Counted from the stretch's first letter, positions 1 to 13,646 are shown. The stretch is 64,000 bases of DNA from Patellifolia procumbens (GCA_947645195.1 CANSGD010000066.1:806001-870000); one strand, 5' to 3'. Notes: generated by a model not told the origin, from the sequence alone. Made by a program: numbers and translations.

Positions 1-523
1 TAGCTCCTTTCGGGACGGTTTTATTATCTAGTATAGATAGATAGATGTCATCGATCCTAAATTATATTTAATGTATGATAATTAGATTTATTTCGTAATA
101 TATAAAAAACTAAATTTATCATTCAATTTATCTATAAATTATGCTAATTTATGTATAATGATTAATTAAATCTATTTAATCCATAAAATTATCGAATCGT
201 CATGAATTAAACTTGTAGAACCTTGGAATGGATAAAGTTGCTCTCCTTTGGTATTCTTCTAAAAATCCTCTCCAAAACTCCATAAGAGGAGAGAGAAAAC
301 TCCTTCTGCTACTTCCCATTATTATTCAACCAAGGCGTTGGTTACTTATGGCTGAAGCTTCTCTATCTCCACAAAGAGTGGGATTCTATTTTACTATCTT
401 ATTTTAAAAGTGTTTTTTTTATTTTATTTAATTTGAGTAAGATAAGATAATAGTATTATACTAATTCACTTCTTAACTCCTATTCCTATCACCCTAAGAA
501 TCCCACACAAAAAGACCTAATCA

Positions 524-557
524 AATTACCAATTACCAATTACCAATTACCAATTAC
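524..557. repeat. Heptamer tandem repeat upstream of ATG11
   Basis: Almost five direct copies of AATTACC lie head to tail about 620 bp upstream of the ATG11 start codon. The repeat sits just before a pyrimidine-rich stretch (about 605-660) of the kind common at plant transcription starts. It may be a polymorphic microsatellite in the promoter; no regulatory role is shown. Confidence 0.8.
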
Positions 558-559
558 TA

Positions 560-1180
560 CCACTCAGAGTTACGTGATGAATAACTTCTTTGTCGCTTAA
601 TGTAATCTCTTTCTCTCTCTCCTCTTCAATTATCTTTTGCGGCAACTTCCTTTTTTCTTCATCTTCTGAATTCTGTTATCTGTGCCAGATATTTTCTTTT
701 GCTTTTTTTGTTGCTGGAACTGATGATCTAAGTTGTTAATTTTCTGTTTGACTGTGAAATTAGCAATTTTGATTTGTGGGTATGGTGTTTTTTGACATTT
801 CCTTTGGTGGGTATTTGGTAATTTAGGGTTTTATTGATGAAATCATTGGTGGGTCTGTTTTTTTCTTGGTTTTATTTGGTGGGTATTGAGGGATTTCTTT
901 GTGGTATGCTGAATTCTGCTGTTTTATGCTGATTGATATCAAGGATAGAGAATTTGTATGGTCTGAGTAAATTGCTGTTAGATTTGTGTTTCGGCTACTC
1001 GATTTCGGTGTTGGGTTGGTTGTAGTGCTGGAAGTTTGAGTTTCTATATTGTTTGTTTTGTTTGGCTTCATTGGGTTGTTTGATAGAAGTTATTGAGATC
1101 ACTTTAGGAGCCTTTTGTGTTGAGGTTGGTGCTAATTAGTTTGGAGATCAGGTGCTGATTTTGTTGTTCGGGGGGATAAG
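560..1180 (+). promoter_or_regulatory. Probable ATG11 core promoter and 5' leader
   Basis: The stretch between the heptamer repeat and the ATG11 start codon is pyrimidine-rich at 605-660 and then T/G-rich. Transcription plausibly starts near 600-660. An AG at 1150-1151 (GATCAG/GTGCTG) could be the acceptor of a leader intron, but no donor is certain. The leader has no long open frame on the plus strand. Positions 1-523 show only AT-rich sequence and nothing I can name. Confidence 0.4.
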
Positions 1181-4100
1181 ATGAGCTCGAATGTCACTAG
1201 TGAGTCTGTATGTAGGGGAAAGCTTTTGATTCACATTGCTGAAAATGGCCATTCATACGAGCTGGAGTGCGATGAATCCACCGTTGTGCAGGCAGTTCAA
1301 AGGTTTATTGAAACAATGGCAGGAATTCAGTTTAGTGACCAGCTTCTCCTATGTGGGGACTCGAAGCTTGAGTCTAATGAGATGCTTGGGGCATATAAGC
1401 TACCATCAGAAGAGCAAGAAGTGTTTTGCTTCAATAAAGCTAGATTGCAAGCCAATGCGGCACCCCCCTCTCAAGAACAAATTGAAATTCATGTCATTCC
1501 AGACCCAAATCCACCATCTTCAAACCATGATCCTCATCCATTGGATAATGCTGTGGACCCTGCACTCAAGGCGTTGCCTTCTTATGAGCGGCAGTTTCGG
1601 TACCATTACCATTGTGGGCATGCCATATACAGTCGAACGTTTAGGAAATTTGAAAACTGTGAGAGGCTCTTGAGAGAGCAGAAGGTGCAAGAAAGGGCTA
1701 TAGAGATTGCTAGACGCAACTTGGATTTCTTTTTTAGGATACTTAACCAAAATTATATGGATTTTCAGAAGTGTTATTCACAACAGCATCGTGCACATTC
1801 TGATCTACTCATCAATTTTACTAGGGACATTGAAAAGTTAAGATCTTGCAAACTTATCCCAGCTCTACAAACATCCTCTCGTAAGTGTCTTTTGGATCTT
1901 GTAAAAGAAGAAAACTTGAGGAAATGGGTTGAGAATTGTACTTGTTCTCACAAGCAATTTGAGAACAAGGTTTCACAGTTCAAACACGTGTTTGGAAAAC
2001 TGAAGCATGATGTTGAAGATCTGTTTTCAAGCAAAGCTTCGTTGCCAATTAGGGATCTAGAGGTAATGATCAAGGAACAATACCATCAGATCAATGAACA
2101 GAGGAGTATTATGCAGTCTTTAAGGTTAGTTTTTGGTTGAGCAAAATTTCTTAAGATGATGATACAGTTGCCTTTTATACATACTTATGATTTATAATTT
2201 ACCACCTTATGTTTACTGGTTTCTTGCTGCTACAAGTAGTTCTCTTATCCGTTGGTTCTTGGTTTCTCTTGTTGGTGTCTTGATGATCTTGATTGATTGA
2301 TGACGTGGTGCCTGAAAATGTTTGAATTAGAAGGCAATTGTGAGTTCATTGGTGCAGTATAATTAAAAAAATGGGCTCCAACATGTATAATATATCATAT
2401 ATGAGAGAGGGATAAAAATTTTTAACTTACGAATATCTGTTGTCAATTGCTTTCTACAAGCTCTTCGATTTCTCTTCCAATTGGCTTTGTAGCTCAAGGA
2501 ATGTTGTCTGGTGTATTAATCGTAGGTGCTGGGTCAGTGGAAGTAACATGTTCTGTTTCATCTTCTAGTATAAGGATACCTATTAGATTACACTTCCACT
2601 ATAACATTCTTTCTGTGTCTTTTTCTTTTTTTTGGGGCGGAGAGGAGTGCGTGCTATCTGCAAGTATTTGGCTGGTGGAGATCACCAGAACTTAAAGGAA
2701 ATGAAGTTAGCTGTGCTATGGCGATTAAGTTCTATTTTAAATTTGAATAGAGAAAGCTTTTTTTACATTTTGGTTATTCGGATCCCTTCATGTTTTTTGT
2801 TCGTAGTTACCTGTAGTAATCAGAATTTATTATACTCAGAATAGCTAGGTTTCAAGCTCAAGTATGTTGGGCTGGCCTCCATTTTTGCGATTTATAGTTT
2901 CAAACCTTAATATTCTAGGTTCTGCGGTGCTAGAATTCTTTGATGCTTATGCAGATCAGGTGCTTTGTGATAAGGTTGTGGCTATCTTATGAGCTGCTGT
3001 GATGCAATTCAGCAATTTTGACTAGTTGTAAGGAACTCTGCTATAAAACACATTTTGTTGGGGGGGTTGGGGGGGGGGGAGAGGAGGAAAGGTTGCACCA
3101 ATTTACTTTAAAAACAGTGGCGGAGAAATAGCAAACCTTCAACTTAGAATAATTATAGAACATGGAGGACAGCAAGAAATACAAGCAACAATTTAAGGTT
3201 ATAAATCACTCATTATCTTATCTACATAAATCAGATGCTTATCAATATAATTTATCCTGAGAGCAACTTAATCCTCATTATTGAATGCTGTCGGTGTGGA
3301 CTGTGGGATGATGATCATCATTACATTAATTCTATAATCGGTATTCATAGAGTGCTCTTAATGTTTTTGAAATAATATATTTTAGTTTGAGGGCTAGTTA
3401 TTATGGTTTCTAGCCATTTACTTGCTTAAGATGGGTAGCAACAACTTAGGCGCAGAATCACTTTCATAATTAGAGGATTCAACTTCATTTTTATATTGTA
3501 CTCAAATGATCTATCTCCCGCCCTCTGAATAAAGGGCATGCCAAGTTTACTCTTTCTTTTCCTTTTCTCCTCCACATTTCCAATGCAATATATTCTTGAG
3601 GACCCAATTGTTTCATGTCTCCTTTGTAAAATTGTTTGGTCTCTGTCAACTTCTTTTACTATCTTCATGATTCCTTCTTTTAGTTTTAGAAGTAATGACT
3701 TCTTCTGATGTACATGGCCAAATCTTTGTTGTCTTTCTTCATGCATATCCTTAATATTAGCCGATTCTACCTGCTCTTTTATTTACAAACCCATTTCAAC
3801 AGAAAGCAACATTTTTGGCACATTCATTTTCTGAACATTATCTTTGCTCAACATGTAAACCTGTGAAGCAGAAGTGTCGGAACAGTGAGCAATAGTCTTA
3901 ATGTCTTATAAATTTCATTTCAGCGAACTTTGTGGTTGCGCAATCTTTATAACGTACTTCACTGAACAGACCCTCTGTTGTGCAGTATTCTTGCATTTTT
4001 ATCTATTACGTACTTTACTGATCAATGCACAAAATTTAAGAAGATAAATTATAGTTAGCTTATATATTGTTAGTTTAATGAAAAGTAGAGGTGATGGAAG

Positions 4101-7100
4101 ATAGTGGGGGTATTTATTTTGGTATCCTAATGGAAAAGTAAAATTGAAAGGAGATACTGGATCAAATTGAATATAAGAAACAATAAACAATTGGTGGGAC
4201 CATGCAAAAGAAAAAGGAATTTTTCACACTATTCATGGAAAGATTAGAAAGGAAAGTGTTCAAACTATTATGTGACTTAGAAAATGTACTGGTGTTTGCA
4301 CCACTTTGGAAAGTCACCTAGTGAGTTTTACGTCTTTCGAACTATGTTGGCTGCTTAGTTACAAAAGGTGCAAGTTACACCAGAGCCTAGGTATGAGGCC
4401 CAAGCACATTCTGTAAGAGAGGCACATCATGGAAACAAAAGTCGGCTGTTATGCTACGTAACGGCCGTATGTAATGGATTTTGAACTTGCTGTTACGCGA
4501 AATGCAATTACGTAGTTTTCCGTTACATAATGGTGACTCGTCGAGTTAGGTCTTCTTTTACCCGTTATGTCCATTATTTTGTCACAATTGGTCAAAAAAG
4601 AGAAGGGGGAAATAGAATTAGTAGCACATAAACAATAGTCACACCAACGAAAGGAGAAACACTTACCGTAGACTTTCAGCTTGGATAATATATAGAGTTA
4701 GTATCAATTTATATAATAGGATATGGATCTATGTTTTAAGTAATTTTTTATTCATCATAAGTGTAACCCAACCATATGATAGCTTTGGTCAAATTAAGTT
4801 ATTTTTTTAAAAAAATTCACACCACGTCATCTGCTATCGTTTCTATTCTACCACTACAAACACCTACTGGGTCATCACGTCCGTAACGCAAACGCGATCG
4901 CATCCGCGATTTTCTTCCTTAGGCACATCTTTAAGATTTATACTTCCTCCCTTTTTATTACTTGCATCATTTCCCACTTTTGGAAGTTGCGAATTACTTG
5001 CATCATTTCCGTTAGGGCAAAATTTTCTCTCTACCTCTATCCAATCACATGGGTCACCTCTTTTCCTTCTCTCTATCTCTCTCCTCTCATTAATTCTTGT
5101 GCACAAGCTCAATGATGCAAGTATAAAGAAATGGAAGTAGTATAATTTATTTCACGTTCGGACCTGCCATTAGGGGTATAAAATCTTAATTTGGGTAAAA
5201 GGCCCAAATTCTATGTAAACGTTACATTTAAAGCAGGTGTTAGGCAACACAAATGAATAAAAAATAATTTCTAAGGAAGCCACCATTTGGAAATTTTTGG
5301 CACTGTTTAAGGAGCCAACATCCTCCAATTTCTAAAAACTCACCATTTGATGGAAGTACTTGAGTGCTTTGTGTCGAATAGAGTTCTCAGGCCTGGTTAG
5401 TCTTAATTTGGAGAAATTTTGGTCATTTATTTGTTTTAAACTCAGATCTCCTCCTCTATGCTCTTTCTAAAAGCTTGGAAGGCGTCTGACAATGCAGCGG
5501 GGACCACTTGCATCTCTTAGGGCGCTGCACCCAAGTTTTTAGATGCATTTTGCTCTGCATCGAAGGCGTGCTTACTAAATGTACGTTCGGCTATAATAAA
5601 GTCATATCTCATATGTCATAGCATTTTCAACATGGCTTTTCTTGCCTTATTCCTACTCCTATAATCAAATTCTCTATGTGCACTCCTAATCTCCAGTTGC
5701 TTCCCACCGACTTGCTTGCCAAATTTATGTCAATAAAAGTTTATGTCCTTTAGAATATTTTTTGACCACCTTATCTAAGTCCGTCCTTAAATGTCTTAAT
5801 AGATACGTTTGAACCAACTTGATGTGCATAGGCATTGATTAATACACATTTGCCTCACAACCTCTACTATGATGATTCTATATTTCTCTTAATGCAACTC
5901 CACTCATTTTATATAAGACTATCATTTATAATAATGTTAGGTCCATTCCAATTTCTAGTATTTGTCAGAGTGGCACACTTGTATCTCCAAGATGCATTAG
6001 TTTAGCCTTCTCTATTGCTCACTTGGTTTTTTGAAGACATATAATATTAATCCTTCTCCTAATCAACACTTCTATCAATTTGGTTAATTTCCTATAGCTG
6101 AACCTATGCTCCGAAACGCATAGCTCGAAGGAAAGGGTTTCGGAGATAGCAATGTTGTCCTCTTTTCTGGTATCTTTATGTCACCTATTTTAATATCTAG
6201 AAGCTCTTGTTTGCTTGACACCACACCGGGGCGATGGCACGGCGGTGCCACTTCCCTGATGCAATGAAGCAAGTAGCAACTCTAATATAATGGAAGGCTA
6301 CAGGGCAAGAGCAATAATAGAATATTCAACGGGCACTGATGCTCTCAGTGTGTGCTGCAGTGAGGTGTGGTTGGCACCAAAGGGGTTTATCTCTTTCTTT
6401 TAGATTTCATTTTCGACAGCATATTCAAAGGGTTATCTCTCATAGATATTTAAGATTAACAGGTGTTATTTATTAGTTTTTGTGTACCCCTATTACTTCT
6501 GTGGAGGACATCTCCTGCAGTCCTGCCACAATTAAAGGAGATTTTTTTTTTTTCAAATTGGAAGTTGACGATTCTGAAGACTGGAATCTTTTCTCTAGTT
6601 CGTAATTTTTAAGAAATTCATTATTAGTGATAAGCTACAGCCTGCATCATTTTAAACCACAGAGGCTTTGTTACTGGGTTTTATGTTGCAACTTGCGAGT
6701 GCTTGGTGAGTATAGATTACATGTCTTTTCTGTTGTAAGTTGGCTACATAGCTTTGTTCAGGATCCACTTGGTAGTTGCTAATATTGCTATCATATTACG
6801 GACATTGGGTTTACTTTTTTTCTATCTTGTGCACCTATAGATTGCTTATGCAGCTATGTTGGATTCACAAAAGAAGTGGCTGAGACATGTCTGTGGGTGT
6901 GGCAATCATGTTGTAGGGGCTCAAAGGAAATTATGGAATCATTTAGAGTGGGTTTCTTTATTTGAGATTCTTTTTGAAACAAAATTCTTTATCAAGACTT
7001 TCTTTTAGAGTTAAGCTGTTTGTGGTTTCTCCAGTTCGTCCTTAAATTGGTGGCTGCGTATCTTTTTTCCCTTTACATTAAACCTCTGGCTAGAACCTAG

Positions 7101-10100
7101 AGAACTCCCTGTCATCCACACTCTATGTCCGCATTTTGATTATGTGTGCCGTCACTTACCAAGACCGCATGCATAATCACTGGTATACCAACTTATATCT
7201 TTAGCCTTTTTCATGAACGAATTTAGAGTCTAAAGTCAAAATGTTTCCTACTTTCTTTGTAGCAAAGTGGTAGGAAAATTGCCATGTTTTCAGTCCTGGT
7301 CAAACTTAAAGGTGTTTGCATTTGTCTTCTTCAAGATTGTGCTGTTACTGAAAGTTTCATGTTTTAGGTTGATGATTCTTCCTCATACCCTTTTGTACCT
7401 TATCAAAGTTTTTGTTAGCTCTACAAAATGTATGGTTGGGTGAATTTGATAAACGACAGAAATGGTGGGACCATATATGGTATATAGGAGAGTGAAGATG
7501 GTCATCTAACTATAGTGCAATCTTTTGGGAACATTGTTTGAGGGAAATTGGGCCAAACAGACATGGCAAGGGCTTACGTAATAAAAAATTAGTTTCGAAA
7601 AGACGCCAAGGGGGTGTCACCCATTTACAAAAGCAGGTACTTGTGGCAAAAAAAAATCAAGTCCTCGAGCTATCGTGCAGCAATTTATCTACAAACTTAA
7701 GGGTTGTCAGTAGTTACCAAAAGTTGATTCCATCTATACACAAGTCTCAAAAAGTGGAACTTTAAAGCTTCACAAGAGGAAGCTAAACCCTAAATCCTTA
7801 GGTTTGTGTACTTCCAATAGCCCCACCAAATTGCCAATGGAATAGTTTTTTAGACTTCGGCAAGCCAACCTTTTTTCACCCTTTTTATAGGCAACAAGCA
7901 TCTTCGTATTTGTTCTTAAGATGTGTCTCAGACTCTCAATTGACTTTCACATTCCTTTTCATAAGAAATGACTTCTCTGAAGACGAGTTTGTATTTTTAA
8001 ATCTCCTGTGATGGTTGTCATGTAAATTAAGGTATGAAGTGGTTCTATTCTTGGTGTTAACTTCAATCTTTATGTTTGTTGGCTTTCGAATAGAATTGCG
8101 ACAATTATGCATTTTTATAAATATAACCTGCTTTGAATTGACTAATGTATGTTCTTATGCTCTCCTGCATGTCTTAAGCCTATTTTGGTTTTGGAGCTCA
8201 TCAATTGTACTCTGGGATTAGTCTAAATGATATATGCTTTTGTCCTTTGCAGCAAGGATGTTAGCACAGTTAAGAAACTGGTAGATGACTGTCTATCAAG
8301 CCAGTTATCGTCTTCTCTCCGTCCTCATGATGCAGTTTCTGCCTTGGGCCCCATGTATGATGTCCATGACAAAAATCATCTTCCAAAGATGACAGCCTGT
8401 GACAGTTCAATTTCAGATCTTCTTGATTACTGCACAAATAAAAAGAACGAAATGAATATATTTGTTCACAATTACATGCAAAAGATTGCATATATTCAAC
8501 ATACTGTTAAAGACGTTCGTTTGCAATTTAATGCTTTCTCAGAGGCAATAAAGCGCCAGGATGCTGTCTTCGAGGGGTTAAAGGTGATTCGTGGAATTGG
8601 CCCTGCTTATAGATCATGTCTTGCAGAAGTAGTAAGAAGAAAGGCTTCCATGAAGCTTTACATGGGCATGGCAGGACAGTTGGCTGAAAAACTTGCTACA
8701 AAGAGGGAAGATGAGGTGAGGAGACGGGAGGACTTTCTGAAGGCACAAAGCTCATACATACCAAGGGATGTTTTAGCCGCCATGGGATTGTTTGATACCC
8801 CTAGTCAATGTGACGTCAATATTGTTCCTTTTGACACTAGTTTGCTTGATATTGATATTAGGGATATCGACTGTTATGCTCCGGAATCTCTAGTTGGACT
8901 GCCCTCATTCAAGAGTGAGAAATCAGGAAGTTCAAGGACCTCACTTTCCACGTCCAACAGCAGTTCATATTCGATAGAAGTTACTGGGAATTCTGCTGTT
9001 ACCCCTGAAAAGTATGAATCTGAGCACCTCCTTGATGTATGTGACTTGGTAGGTGTTGCTGGAACTAGTAAACTTGAAGTTGAAAATGCAAAACTGAGAG
9101 CTGACCTTGCATCTGCCATTGCAAGAATTTGTTCTTTCATCCCTGATGTGGAATATGAATCACTTGATGATAGTAGTGTAGATGGTATGGTTAAGAATGC
9201 AGCTGAAAAAACAGCTGAAGCATTGCAACTAAAGGATGATTATGTAAAACATCTTGAATCATTATTGAAGGCCCAACAACAGCAGTGTCAATCTTATGAA
9301 AAGCGGATTGAAGAGTTGGCCCAGCAATTGTCTGACCAGTATATGCATGCACGGAAGTGTTTGAGCAATGATGACGCTGCTTACTCCTTAAAGGCCGATG
9401 ATTGCAGGTCAGAAGTTTCAGACCATGGGGAGAGACAACTTGCTTGTAGGCCTAGTGAACTGATGGATGAGATTTCTTGTACATCTAACCAAGCTGATTC
9501 AAAAGATCAACTGTTGCCTCGAATGACTGGGAAAGCCCAAGAAGTAGATGAGAATATGACTGACTCTTCTGGAATGCAGAATCCTCACCTAGACTCATCT
9601 ATGATGGATCCACAACGTGATGAGCAGCTGCTTGCCACAGGTAGTTCTATAGATGACTTACCTTCTGAGGCTCCTGCTGACCCTAGTTTGAGTGCTGCCA
9701 AGGTCAATGCTGATCTTGTGCTGGAACTGGAAAGTGCACTTGAAGACAAAGCAAACCAGCTGACTGAAACCGAAAGTAGGCTTAAATCTGCATTGGAGGA
9801 TGTTTCCAAGCTTGGCTTGGAGTTGGAAAATAGCAGAAAGCTTCTAGATGAATCACAGGTATAGCTTTGACAAATGCGATTCTTTTCCTATCCAACATGC
9901 GCTGGATCTTAGTTGCCCATAAACACAGTGCTCGAATAGGCATATGATGGACTTGTCCTTTACTAATTGTCACCTTCTAATATTTCTCTGCTTGTGTTTC
10001 CATGCCATGCTGAATTATTGCCTTCGACTGATTACGGTGATAACAAAATAAAATACTACTTTTGACTAATCCTACTTAGCTTATCCAGCTTGCTTTTTCT

Positions 10101-11633
10101 GCAATTCACAAAAGGCATGCCCTTAATTCCTTGTCTAACCTTATCCTCTCTTTCTATCGGATTTGTTTACAGATGAACTGTGCTCACCTAGAGAACTGCC
10201 TGCATGAAGCTAGGCAGGAAGCCCAAACTCATCTTTGTGCTGCTGACCGGAGAGCTTCAGAATACAACACTTTGCGTGCATCTGCTGTGAAAATGCGTGG
10301 TCTATTTGAAAGACTCAGGTCCTGCGTCAATGCTACCGGGGGAGTTGCTGGTTTTGCCGATGCGCTGCGTTCTTTAGCTCAATCTCTTGCCAGGTGAGAA
10401 CCAAATGAGATAGTATGCTTGTCTATGCATTATAGATATTTTTTACTTGTGCTGCTACATACTCAGTTCCTATTGAATTTTTTTTTAGTTGATCAGCTCT
10501 TTATCTGCTCAACAAATTTGGCTTGAATATGGTTTCTTAAATTTGTATACTGAAATCATTGCATTTTTCTCAGTTGTACCAGTGATGGTGAAGATGATGG
10601 TACTGTTGAGTTCCGTGCGTGCATTAGGGTCCTTGCTGATAAAGTTGGTATTTTATCAAGGCAGCGTGCTGAGCTGCTCGATAGGTATTCAAAGGCAGAA
10701 GCTGCAAACAAGCAGCTCTCAAAGGAGTTGGAAGAGAGGAAAGAACTGGTTAAAACATTATACACAAAGCATCAACTAGAGAAACAGGTATTTTCCTGAT
10801 CAGGATTTATTATATTATACCATGCACTACCCTATATTAGTTAACCCATTGCCAGTCCAATACAGTTCAGTCCTAATAGTTGAGCACTTGAGCTCCATCA
10901 TCGTCATTATTGTTATTATTACCGTTATAATTATCATGTTATTCACTTCAGCAAAATTCACTCTCAAAAGAACAAGGCCTTATTACCCTTATTGTGGGTG
11001 GGTAGGGGAAGTGGAGGGGGAGAGTTCAGTAAAAGATTAGGGTATTAGTTCCTCCTTCCATGTTTCCCTCGTTGCATTCTCTAGATTATCTCATCTCTAC
11101 CTTCTAGATGTTATCCTCTTTTTATTCTTTTATCATTTCGTATCCATTACCTCTCTTAATGCATGACCCTTAATCTAAACATACCCTTAATGGCACCATT
11201 TTCTGTACAAATAACTTGTCAATCCTTCTAACAGGTGAATAAGGAAAGAATCTCTTTTTGCCGTTTTGAGGTCCATGAGATTGCTGCTTTCATCCTCAAT
11301 TCATCAGGGCATTATGAAGCAATAAGCCGGAACTGCCCCAATTATTTTCTATCTTCAGAATCTGTTGCATTGTTCACTGACCATCTTCCAACTCGCCCTG
11401 CCTATATCATTGGGCAGATTGTTCATATTGAACGGCGTGTTGTGAAGCCACAACCCGGTGTGTCAAGGCATGAGCACAACAGTGGAGAACAATCTGATTG
11501 CATGACATCCTCATCGTCGTCATCATCATCATCTGACACCTTAGCCAGTCTTCTCCCTGTGGGATGTGAATATTTCGTCGTAACAGTGGCTATGCTACCG
11601 GATACAACCATTCATTCGCCATTGCCTTCCTGA
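1181..11633 (+). CDS. ATG11: Autophagy-related protein 11 (ATG11), five coding exons
   Basis: ATG11 is the cytosolic scaffold that joins the ATG1-ATG13 kinase complex to forming autophagosomes in bulk autophagy and mitophagy. Proposed coding exons are 1181-2124, 8253-9858, 10173-10393, 10574-10787 and 11235-11633. All introns are GT-AG, in phases 2, 0, 2, 0, and the frame closes into 1127 residues; the Arabidopsis protein is close to this length. An N-terminal ubiquitin-like region (about residues 14-90) contains AENGHSYE and DQLLLCGD. The ATG17-like region carries DPALKALPSYERQFRYH, RPHDAVSALGPMYDVHDKNH and VRRKASMKLYMGMAGQLAEK, all family hallmarks. Charged coiled-coil stretches lie at about 330-380 of exon 2 and across exons 3-4. 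Exon 5 encodes the C-terminal claw-like domain (FEVHEIAAFIL, GHYEAISRNCPNYFLS) with a serine run (about 11508-11535). The start is the first in-frame ATG that gives the family N-terminus. No lesion is visible. Confidence 0.95.
4943..5137 (-). mobile_element. Stowaway-type MITE
   Basis: The ends are CTTCCTCCC... and ...GGAAG with TA on both sides (4941-4942 and 5138-5139), which is the Stowaway/Tc1-mariner TIR and target pattern. The interior (purine-rich AGAGAGATAGAGAG tract, ACCCATGTGAT) matches the MITE at 17760-17969 in the opposite orientation, so the two belong to one family. It lies inside ATG11 intron 1. It encodes nothing. Confidence 0.75.
5560..6110 (-). mobile_element. Degenerate RTE-type LINE fragment (endonuclease region), antisense
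   Basis: Read on the minus strand, broken frames give RRRINIICLQKTK and later INAYAHQVGSN. These recall the plant RTE-clade endonuclease motifs around the catalytic Glu (RRR.NI.C.QETKW) and the ISAYAPQVG block, in the right order and at about the right spacing. Stops and frameshifts interrupt the reading many times and no ends or tail can be seen. The fragment is antisense to ATG11 inside its first intron. The family is inferred from remembered motifs; a translated search would settle it. Confidence 0.55.
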
Positions 11634-12547
11634 TCTTTGGCAACAATCCTAACAGACATGATGGAAGTAGGGATAATAAAAAGAAAATTACTAAAAAAGA
11701 AACTGTAAATAATGTAACATATCTGAAACTTTTAAACATTTAATTCCCTCTTCTTTATCGGAGGGTTTCTGTATAGTTGAATGATGACTTTGGTCTAGTT
11801 TTTCTTTCACCTTGTAAATAAGGTCACTTAGCCATAGAATTGTTTGAGGAATCTGCTTTTCTAACCTACTTCCGTTTCCTTGGTTTTTTGTAACATTCCT
11901 TTTTAAAAAAAATTTGCAACAATTTGATATTTGTATTATTTATTACTCTACTTTGACAATAATTTTCAACTAATATATATTAACTTAATGTAAAATGTTA
12001 TTGGAAAAGTCTTCTTATATGTCTTCAAAATACTGTTCATTTATAATTTCTACTTGATCCGTATTAAGGTTAAAAATGTGTTTCGACAAATGTGCGTGAT
12101 AAATTGTTGCAAAATTTTTGACAAAGTAGAAAATATTTTTTCTCCCTAATATCCTCTATATTTTCTTTTAGCTTTTATAATATTGCTAATTTTGACGATG
12201 CCTTCTCAAAATTTCAACTTGATATATTCTATGTTGAAGATCAAAAAATAATATGTTGAGCTAGAGACAGGAACGAATGTGAGAGATAAAGGATGAACTG
12301 AAAAAACAAGCAAATGAAACATTCTATTGGTTAGTCGAGATTTTGATAAACAATCTCAAAGGTTAGGATTAATCCCAAATAATCCAGTTTAAATTTTTGT
12401 GGAAAATCGACTCATAGTTATTATTGTTCTTGTACTCCAATAGCTCGAAAACTATTTTAATAACACTCATTTATATGGTCTTCAATGCACTCTTTAATCA
12501 TTAATTTTTCATTCATATATTAATTAAAAAAAAACTATTCCGCACTA
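11634..12547. other. ATG11 3' flank, no gene seen
   Basis: This is AT-rich sequence after the ATG11 stop. The first 200 bp or so probably form the 3' UTR; AATAATAAA-like signals are near 11660-11730. I see no other feature before the MITE at 12548. Confidence 0.5.
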
Positions 12548-12805
12548 CTTCCTCTGTTTTTATTTAATAGGGACATTTGTACTTTTCACGCTTGCCGATG
12601 CATATCTTTGCCAACAAATATCTCTAATTGAACATGAGTAAAAATTATGAAAATTTGATATTAAAAAACTATACATTAAGATGAATCAGACAAGAAACCA
12701 CATGACTATATTCTTTCTCACGTATGAATAACACAAGGTGGTCAAGAGTAAGTTGTGAATAGTAACAAATATCAAAGCATCTCTATTAAATAAAAACGGA
12801 GAGAG
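12548..12805 (+). mobile_element. Stowaway-type MITE, 258 bp
   Basis: The TIRs CTTCCTCTGTTTTTATTTAAT and its near-exact inverse (ending GGAGAGAG) are flanked by TA at 12546-12547 and 12806-12807. The interior shares a CACGCTTGCCGATGCAT block and a CACATGACTATAT block with the elements at 40138-40396 (same orientation) and 62427-62683 (reversed). These are therefore three copies of one MITE family in this window. Confidence 0.85.
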
Positions 12806-13646
12806 TATTATGCATTAATATAATAAGATCCTATATAACTCCTTCATGTGAATTTTATTTATAAAATCAAATCTTAAAAATGCAAAACGTTCCATTGAAA
12901 AAGAAGTGTATGGCCTTTTTTTCTTATTATTTGGTCCTCACAAACGTGAGCAATTATATTGAGGGAAGGTTGAAAAGTGCTTTTTGAGTACCTTTCTTCA
13001 TAAAACTGAAGCTTCTCATATGCGTGGGCTCAAACATTGGTCTATTATTGGCAATCATATATTCATATTTAGGATAGACTACTTATTTCTAACGTGTGTC
13101 CAATTGCTTTGGACAACGAATTCATACTTCAAATATGATCTTGCTTAAGAAGTAGATAAGTGTTTTTTCTTTTCTTGCAAAAAGTAAGATCATCTGAAAG
13201 ATCACAGCTTATGTGTTTTTTTTTTCTTTTGGAATAGTTGATTCCAATAATACAATCATTTTATAGTTTGTAAATATAATTCAACCTTTCAATTGTTTTT
13301 TATCCGACCTTTATACTCTGATTTTCGAGAGTAACCTAAAATTTCCATTAACCTGAGCCATTGGTGATTTTTTTTATAAAAAGAACTTCAATCATCTTCC
13401 TCTTCGTTTATTCTCTGTTTCTCATCTTCTTCTCCAATTTCGGTCCAAACGTTGGATTATATTTTCGAATAGCTACAAGGTTGAATTGTTAGAATCAATT
13501 TTTCTTTTTTTGTTTGATTATAGTTTTCATATTTAAGTGTTGATTAGAGTGTTTTTTTTATTGATTTTAACCCTTGTGTAATATAGTCGTATGGAATCTT
13601 CTTGGTTTTGGGTAATTCTCGGGGAAAAACACCTAACTACGAAGTA
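12806..13646. other. AT-rich intergenic sequence, nothing recognised
   Basis: No open frame, RNA gene or bounded repeat is supported here. The sequence is A/T-rich with short homopolymer runs. Confidence 0.4.

Larger units (their letters stand above)
2125..8252 (+). other. Large first coding intron of ATG11 (6.1 kb)
   Basis: The donor AAG/GTTAGT at 2124/2125 and acceptor TTTGCAG at 8252 join MQSL to SKDV, matching the conserved ATG11 reading across this point. The intron holds a Stowaway MITE (4943-5137), a degenerate antisense RTE-type LINE (about 5560-6110) and a G-run (3058-3082). The rest is AT-rich single-copy-looking sequence with no gene I can support. The open frames at 2447-2844, 3426-3746 and 7538-7765 have no recognisable content. 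Confidence 0.85.

Noticed and set aside
3426..3746. 106-residue minus-strand frame in ATG11 intron 1
   Set aside because: No recognisable domain, no splice context, and the composition fits chance in an intron.
10489..10779. 96-residue frame across ATG11 exon 4
   Set aside because: It is in another frame than the exon; the exon reading continues ATG11 in the correct phase.
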